Shown: positions 43,006 to 53,870, counted from the stretch's first letter. The stretch is 64,000 bases of DNA from Pyropia yezoensis (GCA_009829735.1 CM020620.1:19380020-19444019), one strand, 5' to 3'. The notes: generated by a model from the sequence alone, not told the origin. Program-made: numbers and translations.

Positions 43006-44772
43006 ATGGTCGGCACGGTTCCCCCGCTGCACGCCGGCGCGTCGCGGCCGGCAGACGCGGCGGCCGACGCCCCCGCCGCGGGACCCAGTGCGGCGGTGGC
43101 AGACGTGGTGGAGTCTTCCCCGCAAGGCGCTCCTGCCGCGGCAACGTGCCCACCGGCGGCTGGCATCGAGGGTGTGCCGTCTGTTGGGGGTGCGGCCGCA
43201 GCCGTTGCAAGGCCATCGCCTGGTGGTGGGGGCGCCCCTGAGGGCACGCCAGACGAGGCACCCGTCGGCCAGCCGGGAGGGCCGCCCACGGCTCCCGCGC
43301 CCTCTGTCCTGCCGCCGATGGCTTCAGTGCGAGCAGCGGCGTCGCGGGTGCAGCGGGCTGTGCGGGTCGCCATGGCCACCGCGGCGCCCGCCACCCCCCC
43401 CGGATTGGCGTGTCGCGGCGGGTCCCCCGCTGTCGTCACCCCCCCCGCCGCCACATTGGCCATTCCTGTCGCGGCAGTGACCACCACCCCGTCCGCGGCG
43501 CCGCCGCCCGTCGTCGCCGCCGCCCCCGCCGGGAGCGTCCCACGGCCGCTGCCACCTCCCGCCCAGCGGCCGTTCACGCCGTGGCCGTTTGGCCGCTACG
43601 TGACGGCGCCGATGGTGGACGCCTCGGAGCTCCCCTTTCGGCTGCTCAACCGTCGCCACGGGGTGTCCCTCGCGTATACGCCCATGTTCCACGCCGCCCT
43701 CTTTGCCTCTTCGCCGCGCTACCGGGCCGAGCATTGGACCACCATCCCCGCGGACCGGCCGCTGGCGGTCCAGTTTTGTGCCAACGACCCGGCCACGCTC
43801 GTCGCCGCCGCCCGTTACGTTGACAATGGGGAGGTGGACTTTATCGACCTCAACCTGGGGTGCCCACAGGGGATTGCACGCAAGGGCCACTATGGGGCGT
43901 TCCTTCAAGACGAGTGGCCGACGGTGGCGGCGCTCATCTCCACGGCGGCGCGGGAGCTGACGACCCCCGTGTCCGCCAAGATTCGCATCTTCCCCGACGT
44001 GGCCAAGACGGTCGCCTATGCGCGGATGATTGAGGATGCGGGCGCGTCGGTGCTGGCCGTTCACGGCCGCACGCGGGAGCAAAAGGGGCGAACCGCTGGG
44101 CCCGCGGACTGGGAGGTGATCCGGGCGGTAAAGGCCGCTCTGACCATCCCAGTGCTGGCCAATGGCAACGTCCACCACCGGGGCGACGCGGACGCGTGCA
44201 TCGCCGCCACGGGCGCCGACGGGGTGCTGTCGGCGGTGTGGCTGCTGGAGAATCCGGCACTTTTTGAGGCACCCGACGCAGACGCCGCGGCGCTGGCGGA
44301 TCGCATGGCGCTGGCGGAGGAGTACCTGACGCTTGTTGAGGCCTACCCAGTCCCCATGCGCTGTGTGCGCGCTCACCTATTCAAGCTGATGCGCTCCCGC
44401 CTCAACACCTGCATGGAGGAGAACGGGTCGCTGGGCAAGGCGCGGACGCTGGAGGAGTTTTGGGGCGTCCTCCGCGTGCTGCGTGGCAAGTGCGACGTGG
44501 GCGAGCAGTTTGAGGTGCGGCAGGTGCGGCAGCACAGGGAGGCGGCCGCAGCAGAGGCAGCCGCAGCAGAGGCGGCGTCGGTGGCGAAACCCTCAACTGA
44601 GGTTGTTGCACCGCCGCAGGGGGCTGGAGAGCCACCTCATGGGGCGACCGCGCCGCCAGGCGCGGTGTCCCCAGCAGTGGATGGGGCGGCCGTGTCCGCC
44701 TCTCCAGTGCCTGGACAGAAGCGGCCTAGGGAGGCACCGGCCACGTCTACTTCTCTTGTGGTGGACGCGTAG
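43006..44772 (+). CDS. DUS1: tRNA-dihydrouridine(16/17) synthase, Dus1 type
   Basis: 588 residues, single exon, ATG at 43006. The N-terminal ~190 residues are Ala/Pro-rich and of low complexity. The Dus TIM barrel starts at about 199 with YVTAPMVDASELPFR (FMN site) and continues with LAVQFCAND and then DFIDLNLGCPQGIARKGHYG, whose Cys in NxGCP is the catalytic acid. The GIARKGHYGAFLQDEW form is characteristic of Dus1 rather than Dus2-4. Also present are SAKIRIFPD, LAVHGRTREQKG, ANGNVHH and DGVLSAVWLLENPALF. A helical tRNA-binding part ends near 500 and an Ala/Gln-rich tail follows. Known: reduces U16/U17 in the tRNA D-loop using NADPH and FMN. A truncated inverted copy lies at 28900-29690, and the gene's 3' half belongs to the right arm of the inverted duplication. 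Confidence 0.9.
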   Translation: MVGTVPPLHAGASRPADAAADAPAAGPSAAVADVVESSPQGAPAAATCPPAAGIEGVPSVGGAAAAVARPSPGGGGAPEGTPDEAPVGQPGGPPTAPAPSVLPPMASVRAAASRVQRAVRVAMATAAPATPPGLACRGGSPAVVTPPAATLAIPVAAVTTTPSAAPPPVVAAAPAGSVPRPLPPPAQRPFTPWPFGRYVTAPMVDASELPFRLLNRRHGVSLAYTPMFHAALFASSPRYRAEHWTTIPADRPLAVQFCANDPATLVAAARYVDNGEVDFIDLNLGCPQGIARKGHYGAFLQDEWPTVAALISTAARELTTPVSAKIRIFPDVAKTVAYARMIEDAGASVLAVHGRTREQKGRTAGPADWEVIRAVKAALTIPVLANGNVHHRGDADACIAATGADGVLSAVWLLENPALFEAPDADAAALADRMALAEEYLTLVEAYPVPMRCVRAHLFKLMRSRLNTCMEENGSLGKARTLEEFWGVLRVLRGKCDVGEQFEVRQVRQHREAAAAEAAAAEAASVAKPSTEVVAPPQGAGEPPHGATAPPGAVSPAVDGAAVSASPVPGQKRPREAPATSTSLVVDA

Positions 44773-45671
44773 GGGGGCGCACGGCCGGTTGCGCCGGCGT
44801 GGCCCTGTGTTGGACCGCGGCGACCAGGGCGAGCCGCACGTGCTGTACCGGATGCGAGCCCGGATGCCACCGCTTGGCCAAACGCACAACGTCACCCTCC
44901 CCGCCCCAAAACTCACAACATCAACCTCCCTCGCTTCAATGAGTTGCGTGTTGCCACGACTCCGCAGAGGCAAGCGTGGATACCTCGTGTGCACGCGAGG
45001 CGTTGCGGAAAAGCACTATCCGCGACGACAGGGACGGTGGCAGTGGGCCCCCTGATGGAGCGGTGGTGGCGCCTGGACAAGGCGGAAGCACTTGGCGGCC
45101 AGCGAACGCGTTTCGGAATGATTGCCCGCGTGTGAGTTTGCACTTGAGGCTAACGAGAGTTCGTATGGTGGTGGCTCACGCAGGGGCAAGTGGCCACGAC
45201 GACTGCCAAACTGGAGCACAAGCGAGCCGTCGCAACACTGGGCGGCGACCCTCGGTCCGTGTCCACGAACGACTCCACGAGGCACCCTTGTGAATGACCA
45301 AAAGTGGAAAGAGTGCCGTGACTTGCCCCACGGCCGGTGCCATCAGAAAGAACCAGCGGCCCAGGCAGGGCGCATGCCGATGGCGTCGCGGTCGAGACCC
45401 CATGGAATGGCCACGACGGATGCCAGACAAAAAAGACTGAGTGCCAGACAAACACGACTCGACGACAGCTGTTGTGGACAGAAACATACAGAAGAAAAAA
45501 GACCACCACCGCCCGGTTGTCTCGCGGCGCGCCCACGTAGTCTTCGTGGCACTGTGCGCCTGGTTGGCACCCAGGCCCCCACCCAATCATCACCGCCCCT
45601 TCCCCATTCGCTTCCACGACCTCTTTCCACCTCGCCACCACTCCCCCGTCCCACATCAGCTCTACCTGCTC
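44773..45671. other. Intergenic spacer between convergent genes, duplicated on the left
   Basis: No gene. The sequence is recognisable, inverted, at 26062-26277 and 28268-28860, which helps to define the duplication. Confidence 0.6.
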
Positions 45672-46693
45672 CTAGGAAATAACGCAGCACCCACTCTTCT
45701 GCTCTGGCAGGGGGGCAGGGGCCCTGGTATCCGCTCCAGGCCGCGGAGACGCCGCGTTCGTCTGCGCGCTCTGCTTCGGGGGCCCACGGATGACCCGCAC
45801 GTTGTTCATCGTCTCCTCGTCGTCACCCACCGTCGGGTGGCGAGTGCTGTGCTTCCACTCCCCGTCGACAACAAACTTAAACTCGTGGGTTCCCGCCGGC
45901 ACAGGGGTAACCACCGACCACATACCACCGCCCTCGTGATACATTTGCACTGCATGACAGTTGCACAGAGGGTGACCAAGGAGCAGTCCAGCAGAGCAGA
46001 ACCAGCAATAAATCAGTCGTAATCATGTCAGTTCGGATGAACGAAGTGGGTGAGCAGGTCTGCGTGAATGTCGATCACAGATGACTGTCTCACGTACGAG
46101 CAGAGGTAGACGACGCACACGCCGACGCCCTCAACGCAGGCCTGCGATGCGAAGGCAGCAACACCGCAGGCAAGAACACCACTCTCTTCCCAAAGCAACC
46201 ACATCGCACATCACCTAGGCGGTGCCCGCCGCCCCTCCCTCCATCTGCACGTCCGCAGCAACCGCCAGCAAACAGACTGGACCAACTTCCCACGGCAAAC
46301 AACAACACAGAAAAAAGCAAGCCAGCCAGTCGCTCACGTACCCGGCATCCACCCATTCCACGCGCCGCTCAGCTTCACATCGTGCTCGGCGCCATCGGCC
46401 CACACAAACTCGGTCTTGACCATCACCTCCTCCTCCTCTTCCTCCTCTGCCGCCTCATAGGTGCCATGGACGACTGGGCTTTTGGGCTGCATCCCCGCCT
46501 CGCCCATCGGCGGCGCTGCCGCGCCCGCATCCTCGACAGGGTCCAGCACCGCCCCCGCGGCGGGGGCGGCGGCCGCCACGGGCATGCCGCCACCCATGGC
46601 CGGCGGGGGTGGCGCGGGGGGAGGAGCCCCGCCGGCCATCATTGGCGGCGGCGGCGGCGGCGGTGGGGGTGGGGGGGGCATGGCACTCGCCAT
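45672..46693 (-). CDS. CBM48/AMPK-beta-like glycogen-binding protein with CaaX end, copy 2
   Basis: Exon 1 is 46693-46342, exon 2 is 45949-45672 and the GT...AG intron is 392 bp. Exon lengths (352 and 278) are identical to copy 1 and the phase is the same, giving 209 residues. The product differs from copy 1 at only a few N-terminal positions (for example APPPA for SPPPA, MPVAA for MPEAA, MGEAG for MDEAG). The second exon, with FKFVVDGEW and the CCVIS end, appears unchanged. Intron and flank have diverged more than the exons, which suggests that both copies are under constraint. Role as for copy 1: an inferred alpha-glucan-binding, prenyl-anchored protein, not a proven AMPK subunit. It converges on Dus1. 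Confidence 0.85.
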
Positions 46694-47970
46694 AGCGTAG
46701 GAGCGGGGAGGGGATAGACGAAAGACAGGGGGGGGAAAGCGCCGGCGGGGGGCGGGGGGGGGCGGGGGGGGGGGGGCGACAGCACTGGGCTGCGCGATAG
46801 GGGGGTGGGCGAGCGCCCGTGTGCACACACCGTTGGAAGGCCGGTGGACGCGGGGAGCGTGCACGGCACGAAGGCCGCGGCGACGCGGAGCAATGCGGCA
46901 CGGTGCCCGACGGCGGGGCGGCCGGCGCGCAGGTGAGCGGGGGGGCGCCTCGGCCCCCGCTCCCGGGTGCAGCGACAGCCGCGGCGGCCGGGGCGGGCGG
47001 GCGGGTGACCAAGCGGGCTGGGCGGGACTTCTTGGCGGCCAGCGGCAGCACACGCACGGCACTGGCGGGAGGGGGGGGGGGGAGGGTTGGGTGCAGCGGC
47101 AGCGTCAGCAGACCCACCAGCCGTCGCGTCGTCTCGCAGCGGCAAGGACGGGGCGGCGACCGCCAAGACAGCAAACACAAGCGCGCAGGGGTGGAGACGG
47201 GTGTGTCACGCAGCGGGCAGGGCGGGCCGAGGGCGCGTGTGCGTGAGCGCCCAGGCGGGCGAGAGAGGGGGGGGGCGGCGCGGCTGCCGGCCGGCGCCTC
47301 GGCGGTGTTTGGGGCGGCGTGCGCCCAAACCACGGAGGGCGAGCGGGGTGCTGTGGCGCGCGCCGCCCAACTGACAATTCGCACGCATTGTCCACCAGTC
47401 GGGCCTCTGGAGAGGGTGAGGGGCGGTGGGGGGGTGGGTCTCGTCGGCCGGATTCGTCTGCGCGGGCACCCCCGCGGCCACGGCTGACAGACTGGTTCAC
47501 GGTGAAAAACGGTCGCGGCCGTGGCGGGAAAACCGCGGTCGCCTTCAAGGGGAGCCGCCTGGCAAGCGAGACACCAAAGTGGCCCGCCATCAAGAGTACG
47601 AATAGAGATACACACGACCGAGTTGTATTTACCTACATGTCAAGAGTGCCCGTTGACCTGACGCCCAGCTGAACGGCATGGCGGATGTACAACCAATGTT
47701 CGGATCGAACACAGGGACCGTGTGGTGGATCTAGGGTCAACCCAAACAGAGCCCGCGCCTGATGGCGTAGATAAATATGTATCTATTTACGTACGCCACT
47801 CCCCTTTGCGTCGCCTTCTCGTGAGCAGGCCGGCACCACGGGTGTTGCTGCCCCAGCTGTCCCTCCCACCCCCTCCTCCACCCCCTCTCCCCCCCCCCCC
47901 CCCCCCCCCCCGTCAGAGGCTGGCCTGGTGGGGCGCGCTGACGGTCCCCCCCCCGGCCAACGCGGGCTGG
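46694..47970. other. Divergent intergenic region between CBM48 copy 2 and the GT8 gene
   Basis: About 1.28 kb between two divergently transcribed genes, so it should contain both promoters. GC-rich near the CBM gene, moderate at 47590-47800, ending in a C23 run (47889-47911) about 60 bases before the GT8 ATG. No TATA or other box that I would defend. Confidence 0.4.
47889..47911. repeat. poly-C tract, 23 bases
   Basis: Run of 23 C just upstream of the GT8 start codon. Confidence 0.9.
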
Positions 47971-48059
47971 ATGGGCCGTCCGGTGGCCGGCCGGCGCGCC
48001 GCTTTCCCCTTGCGCCAGCGGCTGTTGCTGGGCTTGGCCGCCGCCCTGGCCGCCGCCTC

Positions 48060-48091
<32 letters not shown>

Positions 48092-48105
48092 ACGGCGGCG
48101 GTGGC

Positions 48106-48137
<32 letters not shown>

Positions 48138-50244
48138 GGGCGGCGGCGGCGGCAGCAGCAGCGACGACGTCCGAGGCAGCGGTTGGGGCGCAGGCGTGGT
48201 GGGCCTGCCACTGGAGCCGCCCCGCCTGCTCCCTCCTGCCGCTCCCCTCCCGGCGGCGGCAAATGGGTCCGTCGGGGTACCCCCCCGTGCGAACGAGGCC
48301 TACGTGACGCTCCTCTATGGCGACGCGTACGTCCTCCCTGTGCGGGTGATGTTTGCTTCGCTCGCCGCTCACTCCCCCGACGCGGCCGACGGCACGCGGG
48401 ACCGCGTGGTGTTGGTTACTCCCGACGTGTCGACCGCGGCGCGGGCGTCGCTGGCCGCCGATGGCATCCGCACGGTCAACGCGTCGGTGGTGCGGTCGCC
48501 TTACACGGACAATGATAAGTACAACCCGCGGTTTGACGCGGTGCTGACCAAGCTCCGCGTCTGGACGCTTGTCCAGTACCGGCGTGTGCTGCTCCTCGAC
48601 GGGGACGTGCTCATCTCGGGGGACATGGCGCCCCTGTTTGGGTGCGGCACCTTTTGTGCCGCCTTTCTGAACCCGTGCCACTTCAACTCGGGAGTGGTGC
48701 TACTGACGCCGAGCATCGACACGTACGACCGCATGCAGGAGGCCCTGCCACGGATGGACTCGTACGACTCGGGGGACCAGGGCTTCCTCAACTCGTTTTA
48801 CCCCGACTTGCTCAACGCGCCCTCCTTCCGCGAGGCCCCCGGCGGGCCGCCGGGTGGGGGGAAGGGGGGGGCACCCGCCACCGTTGCCACCGCCGCCGCC
48901 CCCGCCGCAGCTGCCACAACCACCACCCGGCTCTCCGGCGACGGCAGTGGCACGCCGGCCGTGGCGGCGGCGGCGCCCGCCGGCGGCGGTGTCCTCTTGG
49001 CCGCCGCGCCCGACGCCCCCCCCCCCCCGCCGGCGGCACTGCCGCCGGCGACAACGGCGGCGGGAACGCCCGCCCTTCCCTCTGATGTTCCCCGCCGGCT
49101 GCCCATGGGCTGGCACGCCGACCACGGCGAGTACTACGTGGGCGGCTTTGCGTGGCGCATCAGCGAGTCCCGCTGCGGGGCGGTGCGGGCGACCGAATTC
49201 CTCGGCCCCCCGCAGTTCAAGCCGTGGCTCTGGTGGACCTACGCCGCGCTCCCGCTGTCGTGGCGCTGGCACGCCGTCCGCTCCACGCTGCGGTCACCGA
49301 CGCCGCCCGGGGGGGTGACGCCCGCTGGCGCGGTGGGGCGGGTCCTTGCCTGGGCCGCCGCCGCCGCCGTTGCCGTCGCCGCCGCCCGGCGGTCGGTGGT
49401 TCGCCTGGCTACCGGCGCCGGTGGGGGCTGGGGCGGCAGCGGCGGCTGGGGCGGCGGCGGGGGGCTGCCGCTGGGCGGCGGCGCGCTGCTGGTGGCGGTC
49501 CCCCCCCGGGCGTTCCTCCTCGTCTCGACCGGCCTCGCCGCCGCCGAGTGGGCGGTGACGTCGCTGGTCGCGGCGGTGGCGGTGCCGCCGGCGCTGCCGC
49601 CAGTGCCCGCGGCGGCGCTGCTGGTGGCGGCCAAGTTTGCGCTCGCCGCCGCCGCGCTGGCGGCGCACGGCCACTGGTTTTGTGCCTCCCGCCTGTGCGT
49701 CCATCCGCTGGGGGTGGGGGGGGGGTGGCCAGCCGCCCACCCCGCCGCGCTCGGTGGTGGTGGCGTCAGCGGGGCGCTGCTGTCCAGTGGTGGCGGCGGC
49801 GGGTCGGTGGGGGGGGCGGGTGGCGTCCACGGGGTGGCTGCCGGCGGCAGCGGTGCGGCCACGACGGCGCCGTGTCGGGGCGGGGTGGCCAACGGGGTGT
49901 CTCCCTCCAACCCCCCTCTCTTGCCCCTCTTCCCGACCCCCACTGCCACCGCCACGACCATCCCCCCGCACCCCCCCCTCGCCGCCGCCCGGCGGCGGAT
50001 CATCCGTGCCCTCCTCACCGCCGCGGCGGTGGACGCGGTGACGCCCGTGGCGGGGGCGGCGGCGCTGTTTGTACCCCGGTGGGGCAGCGTGTGGGCCAAA
50101 ATGGCCGCCGCCGCCTTCCTGACGTCCGCCTACCTCGCGGTCGTCCTGGTCCTCCACGGCCGGGTGGCGCTGCTGTGGGTGCGGGCCGCGGAGGCGGTCG
50201 CCGCCCCCGCCGATGGGGGGGGTGGGGGGGGGGATGACCCGTGA
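47971..50244 (+). CDS. GT8 glycosyltransferase, IPUT1/PGSIP6-like, membrane-bound
   Basis: 757 residues from an ATG at 47971. A signal-anchor helix (LRQRLLLGLAAALAAASA, about 14-31) is followed by a long poly-Gly tract. The GT8 domain spans about 106-445: EAYVTLLYGDAYVLPVRV, VVLVTPDVS, RFDAVLTKLRVWTLVQYRRV, the metal-binding D-x-D as LLDGDVL near 209, FNSGVVLL, YDSGDQGFLNSFY and HADHGEYYVGGFAWR. LGPPQFKPWLWWTY near 410 matches the end of plant inositol phosphorylceramide glucuronosyltransferase (IPUT1) and related PGSIP proteins. An Ala/Gly/Pro insert of about 80 residues sits between the GDQGF and HADHG motifs. The C-terminal ~310 residues hold several hydrophobic Ala/Val-rich helices, as in IPUT1. 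Golgi sphingolipid or glycan glycosylation is inferred; glycogenin-type self-glucosylation is less likely given the membrane part. Confidence 0.75.
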
Positions 50245-52047
50245 GGCCTCTATTGGAGGGACAATGATGGGTTGTGGGGCAGGGGTGGGGGGTGGTGGCG
50301 GGGTGAGACCGGTGGGGTGCCGCTTGACGTTGCACCGGCGGTGGCCCGCCCTCGCGCTGCCTCGTGCTGGGACGGGCGTGGGGGAGGGAGGGACGGGGAG
50401 ATCCCGCCGCTGCCCTTTGCGATTGAGTTGGGGATGGTGCACGGGGGGCGGCGCCGCCAGACTCGCCGCCGCTGCGGGTCTTCCGCTGTAGCTGTACTGC
50501 TTGGCGGGGGAGAGTGAAGTGCCCGTTGTGATGCGCGTCGGGACGGGCGGCTACGCGCTGCCTGCCAGCGCGGCCGCCAGTAGCGGTGGCGGCGGTTGCG
50601 GCAGTGGTGGTGGCGTGGCGGTGGCGGCGGTGGTGGCGGTGTTGTCGGTCGGGGTTGCGTCGGTGACGCGCCAACGGCGTTCCCTGGCCGCCCATCAGAG
50701 GAGCGACCGTGTGCTCTCGTGCGTAGGTCGGCAGTGGTGACGCGTGCGCGCGGCGCGCTCGGCCACCCCTTCCCTCCGTCCTTTTTCTTGTGGGGCATGG
50801 GGGTGGTTTCAACAGCTCACTCCCCCCCCCCTTCCCCCTCCCCGCCGCTACCGGCTTCACCGCGCACCGGGGCAGCGGCGGCGGTGGTGGCTGTCCGCGC
50901 CGGGCGGGGTCGCGAGCGTCAACCGGGAAGCAACCGCCGTGGGGGGCGGGTTGGGGCCGCTGCCGACGCCCAGCGGGGACGGTCGGCCGCTGGGGAGGTT
51001 GGCGCGTGTGTCGGGCGCGGGCGCCCCCCCCGCCGCGGCGCAGCGTGTCGCGGGAGCCCAGGGCGCTTGGCCGCGGCCGTGGTGGTGACGTCGTGCGGGG
51101 AGAGCTCCCGCACAGGCTCTTCAGGGGCGCTGGGAGGCGATATGGCTTGTCATGTGGCAGCCGCGCGTGGGAAGAGGGGCGTGGGCGGGTGGCGCCCCCA
51201 ACGGGCGTGCCCAGCGGCGCCCGACGTAGGGCTGCTGGCGGGATGGCGGGCGGGTGGATCAAGAGCTGAGAGGGCGCGTGTCCAGCGGCTGGCTAACGAT
51301 GACGTGAGATGGAGCACAAAGAAACAGCGTAAAACATTGACGTCATGGACGACCGCCACGCGCCGGGAAGAAGGACCAACAGAAGCCGCACTGCGGGTAA
51401 TAAGACTGTCATGTGAAGGGCACAAGAGAAACCGCACGGCGGGTCCGCACCATGTCGCTGCCAGAGTGGTTCGGGAGGGAGGTGAAACAGAGATGGCATG
51501 GGCTGCATCCCGAGGGGTACAATGCACCACCTCCACGGGAGAAATGTATCGAGCGAGTGCCAAAAGAGTTTCTGCACGTGTCCGTCGCTATAGAAGACGA
51601 CAACCGTTGTCGGTTTCCACGAAAGGGGGCAGCTCGTGACAGCCAGCATCAACTCAACAAGCACCCCGAATGCGCCGCCCAAGAGCGCAGCACGTGGCAG
51701 GTGCTCGAGCCGTGGGGTCCACATTGAAGTTGAGCTGCTGCGCCACCAACGCCACCGTCGCACCAGCCGGGAGTGTCGACAAAGGAGGGGAAACGACGAA
51801 TAGACGAACAATAACGTCAGTGACAATCCTTAAGCAAAGGAAGAGCGGCAACGAACACACACAAGCTCTCAGAGAGTACGAATACGAATATAAGTGTATC
51901 ATCACAGGTCAGATAGACTAATCATCAATAATCATTGAGCAGGGACGGGGGGGGGGGGGGGGGGGGGGCACCGCTCGCAGCCAACGTACCAAGCAGTCCA
52001 TGCCAATAGCGCCAAGAAAGAAGACACACGCGCCGCATGATGCCGGG
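50245..52047. other. No recognised gene
   Basis: GC-rich to about 51270 with overlapping domain-free open frames, then moderate GC. It ends in a G22 run (51947-51968) 80 bases beyond the CDF gene's stop. Confidence 0.45.
51947..51968. repeat. poly-G tract, 22 bases
   Basis: Run of 22 G immediately beyond the 3' end of the CDF transporter gene (whose minus strand reads poly-C here). Confidence 0.9.
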
Positions 52048-53268
52048 TCAGCAGTCGGCCGACTCGGACGGACGACTCCGGACGGCCGCCCGCTGCTCCG
52101 ACGCTCCTGGGCTGACCGACCCGACGGAGGAGCTGACGAGAGAACTCCACCCCGCCAGGCGCACGCGCTCCTCGGGTGCAAGTGCTGCTGCCGTTGCAGC
52201 CCCCTCGTCGACATACTCGTCGTCCACGTCGTCCTCATCGCGCACCTTGCGGTACACAGCGAGCGGGAGGGCGTCGACAAATATATCCCGCGCGCCCGAC
52301 TCCTTGCGCAGCACCCGTCGGACCGCCGCGACCGACTCGTCCCAGTCGGCGTGCGCGGCCAGCGCAATGTGCACACTCGCACACACCCGGGTAGAGCTGA
52401 TCGACCACACACGCAAAGCCGACATGTCCACCACGCCGGGCGTCGCGGCCACCCGGTCCGCGGTCGCCGAGATGTCCACCCCGGGGGGGGCCCACTCGCA
52501 CAGGATGTAGACCGCTTCGCGGACGAGGGGAGCGTTGCTCACCATCACACCCGCAGCAACAAAGAGGGAAAAGAGCGGGTCGACAAAGAGCCAATGCGGC
52601 CTCAGCACCATGATGATGCCCGCCGCAATGACAGTGATATTCTCGCCAAGATCCGCCCACAAGTGCGCCTTGACCGCCGCCACGTTCATGTTGATCCCCG
52701 GCCCTTGAAGCGCCAGGCCGTCGGTGCTGTCAGCAGCCCCACCGCCATCGCTGTCCTCATGGCCATCGGGCCCGTGATGGCGGAGGACGTCCATCTCCCG
52801 GAGTTCCTGCTCGTCCACCGGCTCACGTGCAGGGCGGCCCGCCGGGGCGGTGCCGCCGCCCGACATGCCACAGCAGCTGAGGATGGTGGCCATCACAAAG
52901 TTGCCAACCAGTGCCACCGATGCGGTGACAAAAACGAGGCCCCCGTGAACGGGCTCGGGTTGGCCAAACAGGCTCCGCGCCGCCGAGATGCTCATCGACA
53001 CGCACAGCGCAATCAAGATGGATACAGACACAAAGGCGACGAGCACCTCGGCCCGGTCCGACCCAAAGGACGCCCGCGCGTGCGGGGAGGAGTGAACGCG
53101 AAGCCATGCGGGGAGGAGCGCCAACACAAACGTCGCTCCGTCAATGGCCGAGAGCGTCGCAGCAATGGTGAGCGCGTGGCTGTTGGCCACGTGGGCAGCG
53201 ACCAGCTCGGCTAACGCCACCACCAGCTGAACCGCGAGGGCGCCCAGGATGGCGCCCGTCTCAGTCAT
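52048..53268 (-). CDS. Cation diffusion facilitator (ZnT/CDF) with an incomplete metal site
   Basis: 406 residues, single exon, ATG at 53268. Six membrane segments in CDF order: TM1-2 at about 7-55, FGSDRAEVLVAF leading into TM3, TM4 near 108-126, a loop with HHGPDGHEDSDGGG, then TM5 with KAHLWADLGENITVIAAG and TM6 starting DPLFSLFVAAG. The cytoplasmic C-terminal domain (275-350) has the usual alpha-beta reading (VVDMSALRVWSISSTRVCASVHI). TM5 keeps H-x-x-x-D. In TM2 the family's DAxHxxxD reads AATLSAID, so two of the three residues are lost. Known: the TM2/TM5 tetrad is the transport site. ZnT6-like CDFs that lack part of it act as partners in heterodimers, so an auxiliary role is inferred. 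Confidence 0.8.
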   Translation of the reverse strand: MTETGAILGALAVQLVVALAELVAAHVANSHALTIAATLSAIDGATFVLALLPAWLRVHSSPHARASFGSDRAEVLVAFVSVSILIALCVSMSISAARSLFGQPEPVHGGLVFVTASVALVGNFVMATILSCCGMSGGGTAPAGRPAREPVDEQELREMDVLRHHGPDGHEDSDGGGAADSTDGLALQGPGINMNVAAVKAHLWADLGENITVIAAGIIMVLRPHWLFVDPLFSLFVAAGVMVSNAPLVREAVYILCEWAPPGVDISATADRVAATPGVVDMSALRVWSISSTRVCASVHIALAAHADWDESVAAVRRVLRKESGARDIFVDALPLAVYRKVRDEDDVDDEYVDEGAATAAALAPEERVRLAGWSSLVSSSVGSVSPGASEQRAAVRSRPSESADC

Positions 53269-53870
53269 GTCAGGCGTTCAGACGCCACCAAAGACGCCAA
53301 TGGGCGGCACAGGGCCACCAAGAGGCATAGGCGCACATGACCACGGACTGGAGGGGTACGGCGGCACGATGCCCACCTGGCAGCGGTTCCGGGCAGAGAC
53401 ACGCCGCGGGCAGTCCTTTTGGTGTCAAGCACGCGTGCTGAATGCTCTAAGCCAAAGCAAATCGATTCTGTGCGCAACTTTGTATGTAGCCCCCCCCAAG
53501 AGCCATCGTCGGTTGCCTTCGCCGTGGTGCAGTCGTGAGAAAGTGGAGCCCTCGCCCAGGTCAACAGCAAGAGAGGGTGGGGCGCGGCGTGACCGCCTGC
53601 CTCCACGCCTAGTTAACAGAGGCCGATCCTTGCCTTACGGGTTTCGAGGTCTCAGGTCCGCTCTGGTTGGATATCGCCCTGCAATTCTCTTGTGTGAGTG
53701 GCTGCACGTCTCTCTGTCAGTAAGTTTCTATCTTCAGATGCAAGAAGCTCATGTATATGAAAAGTATGTCCACGTGTAGGGGACTACCCCGGCCAGGACA
53801 GCTCTGGTGACATGCTGTGGTGGGCTTTTTGAGCCAATGGTTCGAGAAAGCAAGAAGGTTTGTACGTTTC
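53269..53870. other. Intergenic, no gene seen
   Basis: Short moderate-GC region between the CDF gene start and the 3' end of the transposase. No repeat noticed. Confidence 0.4.

Larger units (their letters stand above)
43925..47270. repeat. Right arm of the inverted segmental duplication
   Basis: Reverse complement of 24530-26280 plus 28268-29690. It holds the 3' half of the intact Dus1 gene, the spacer 44773-45671 and the complete convergent CBM48-like gene with its upstream flank. It lacks the 2-kb segment of the left arm. The arms lie about 14 kb apart. Confidence 0.8.

Noticed and set aside
47737..50442. Several 280-415-residue frames antisense or in other frames to the GT8 gene
   Set aside because: Shadows of the GT8 coding sequence; only the plus frame carries ordered GT8 motifs.
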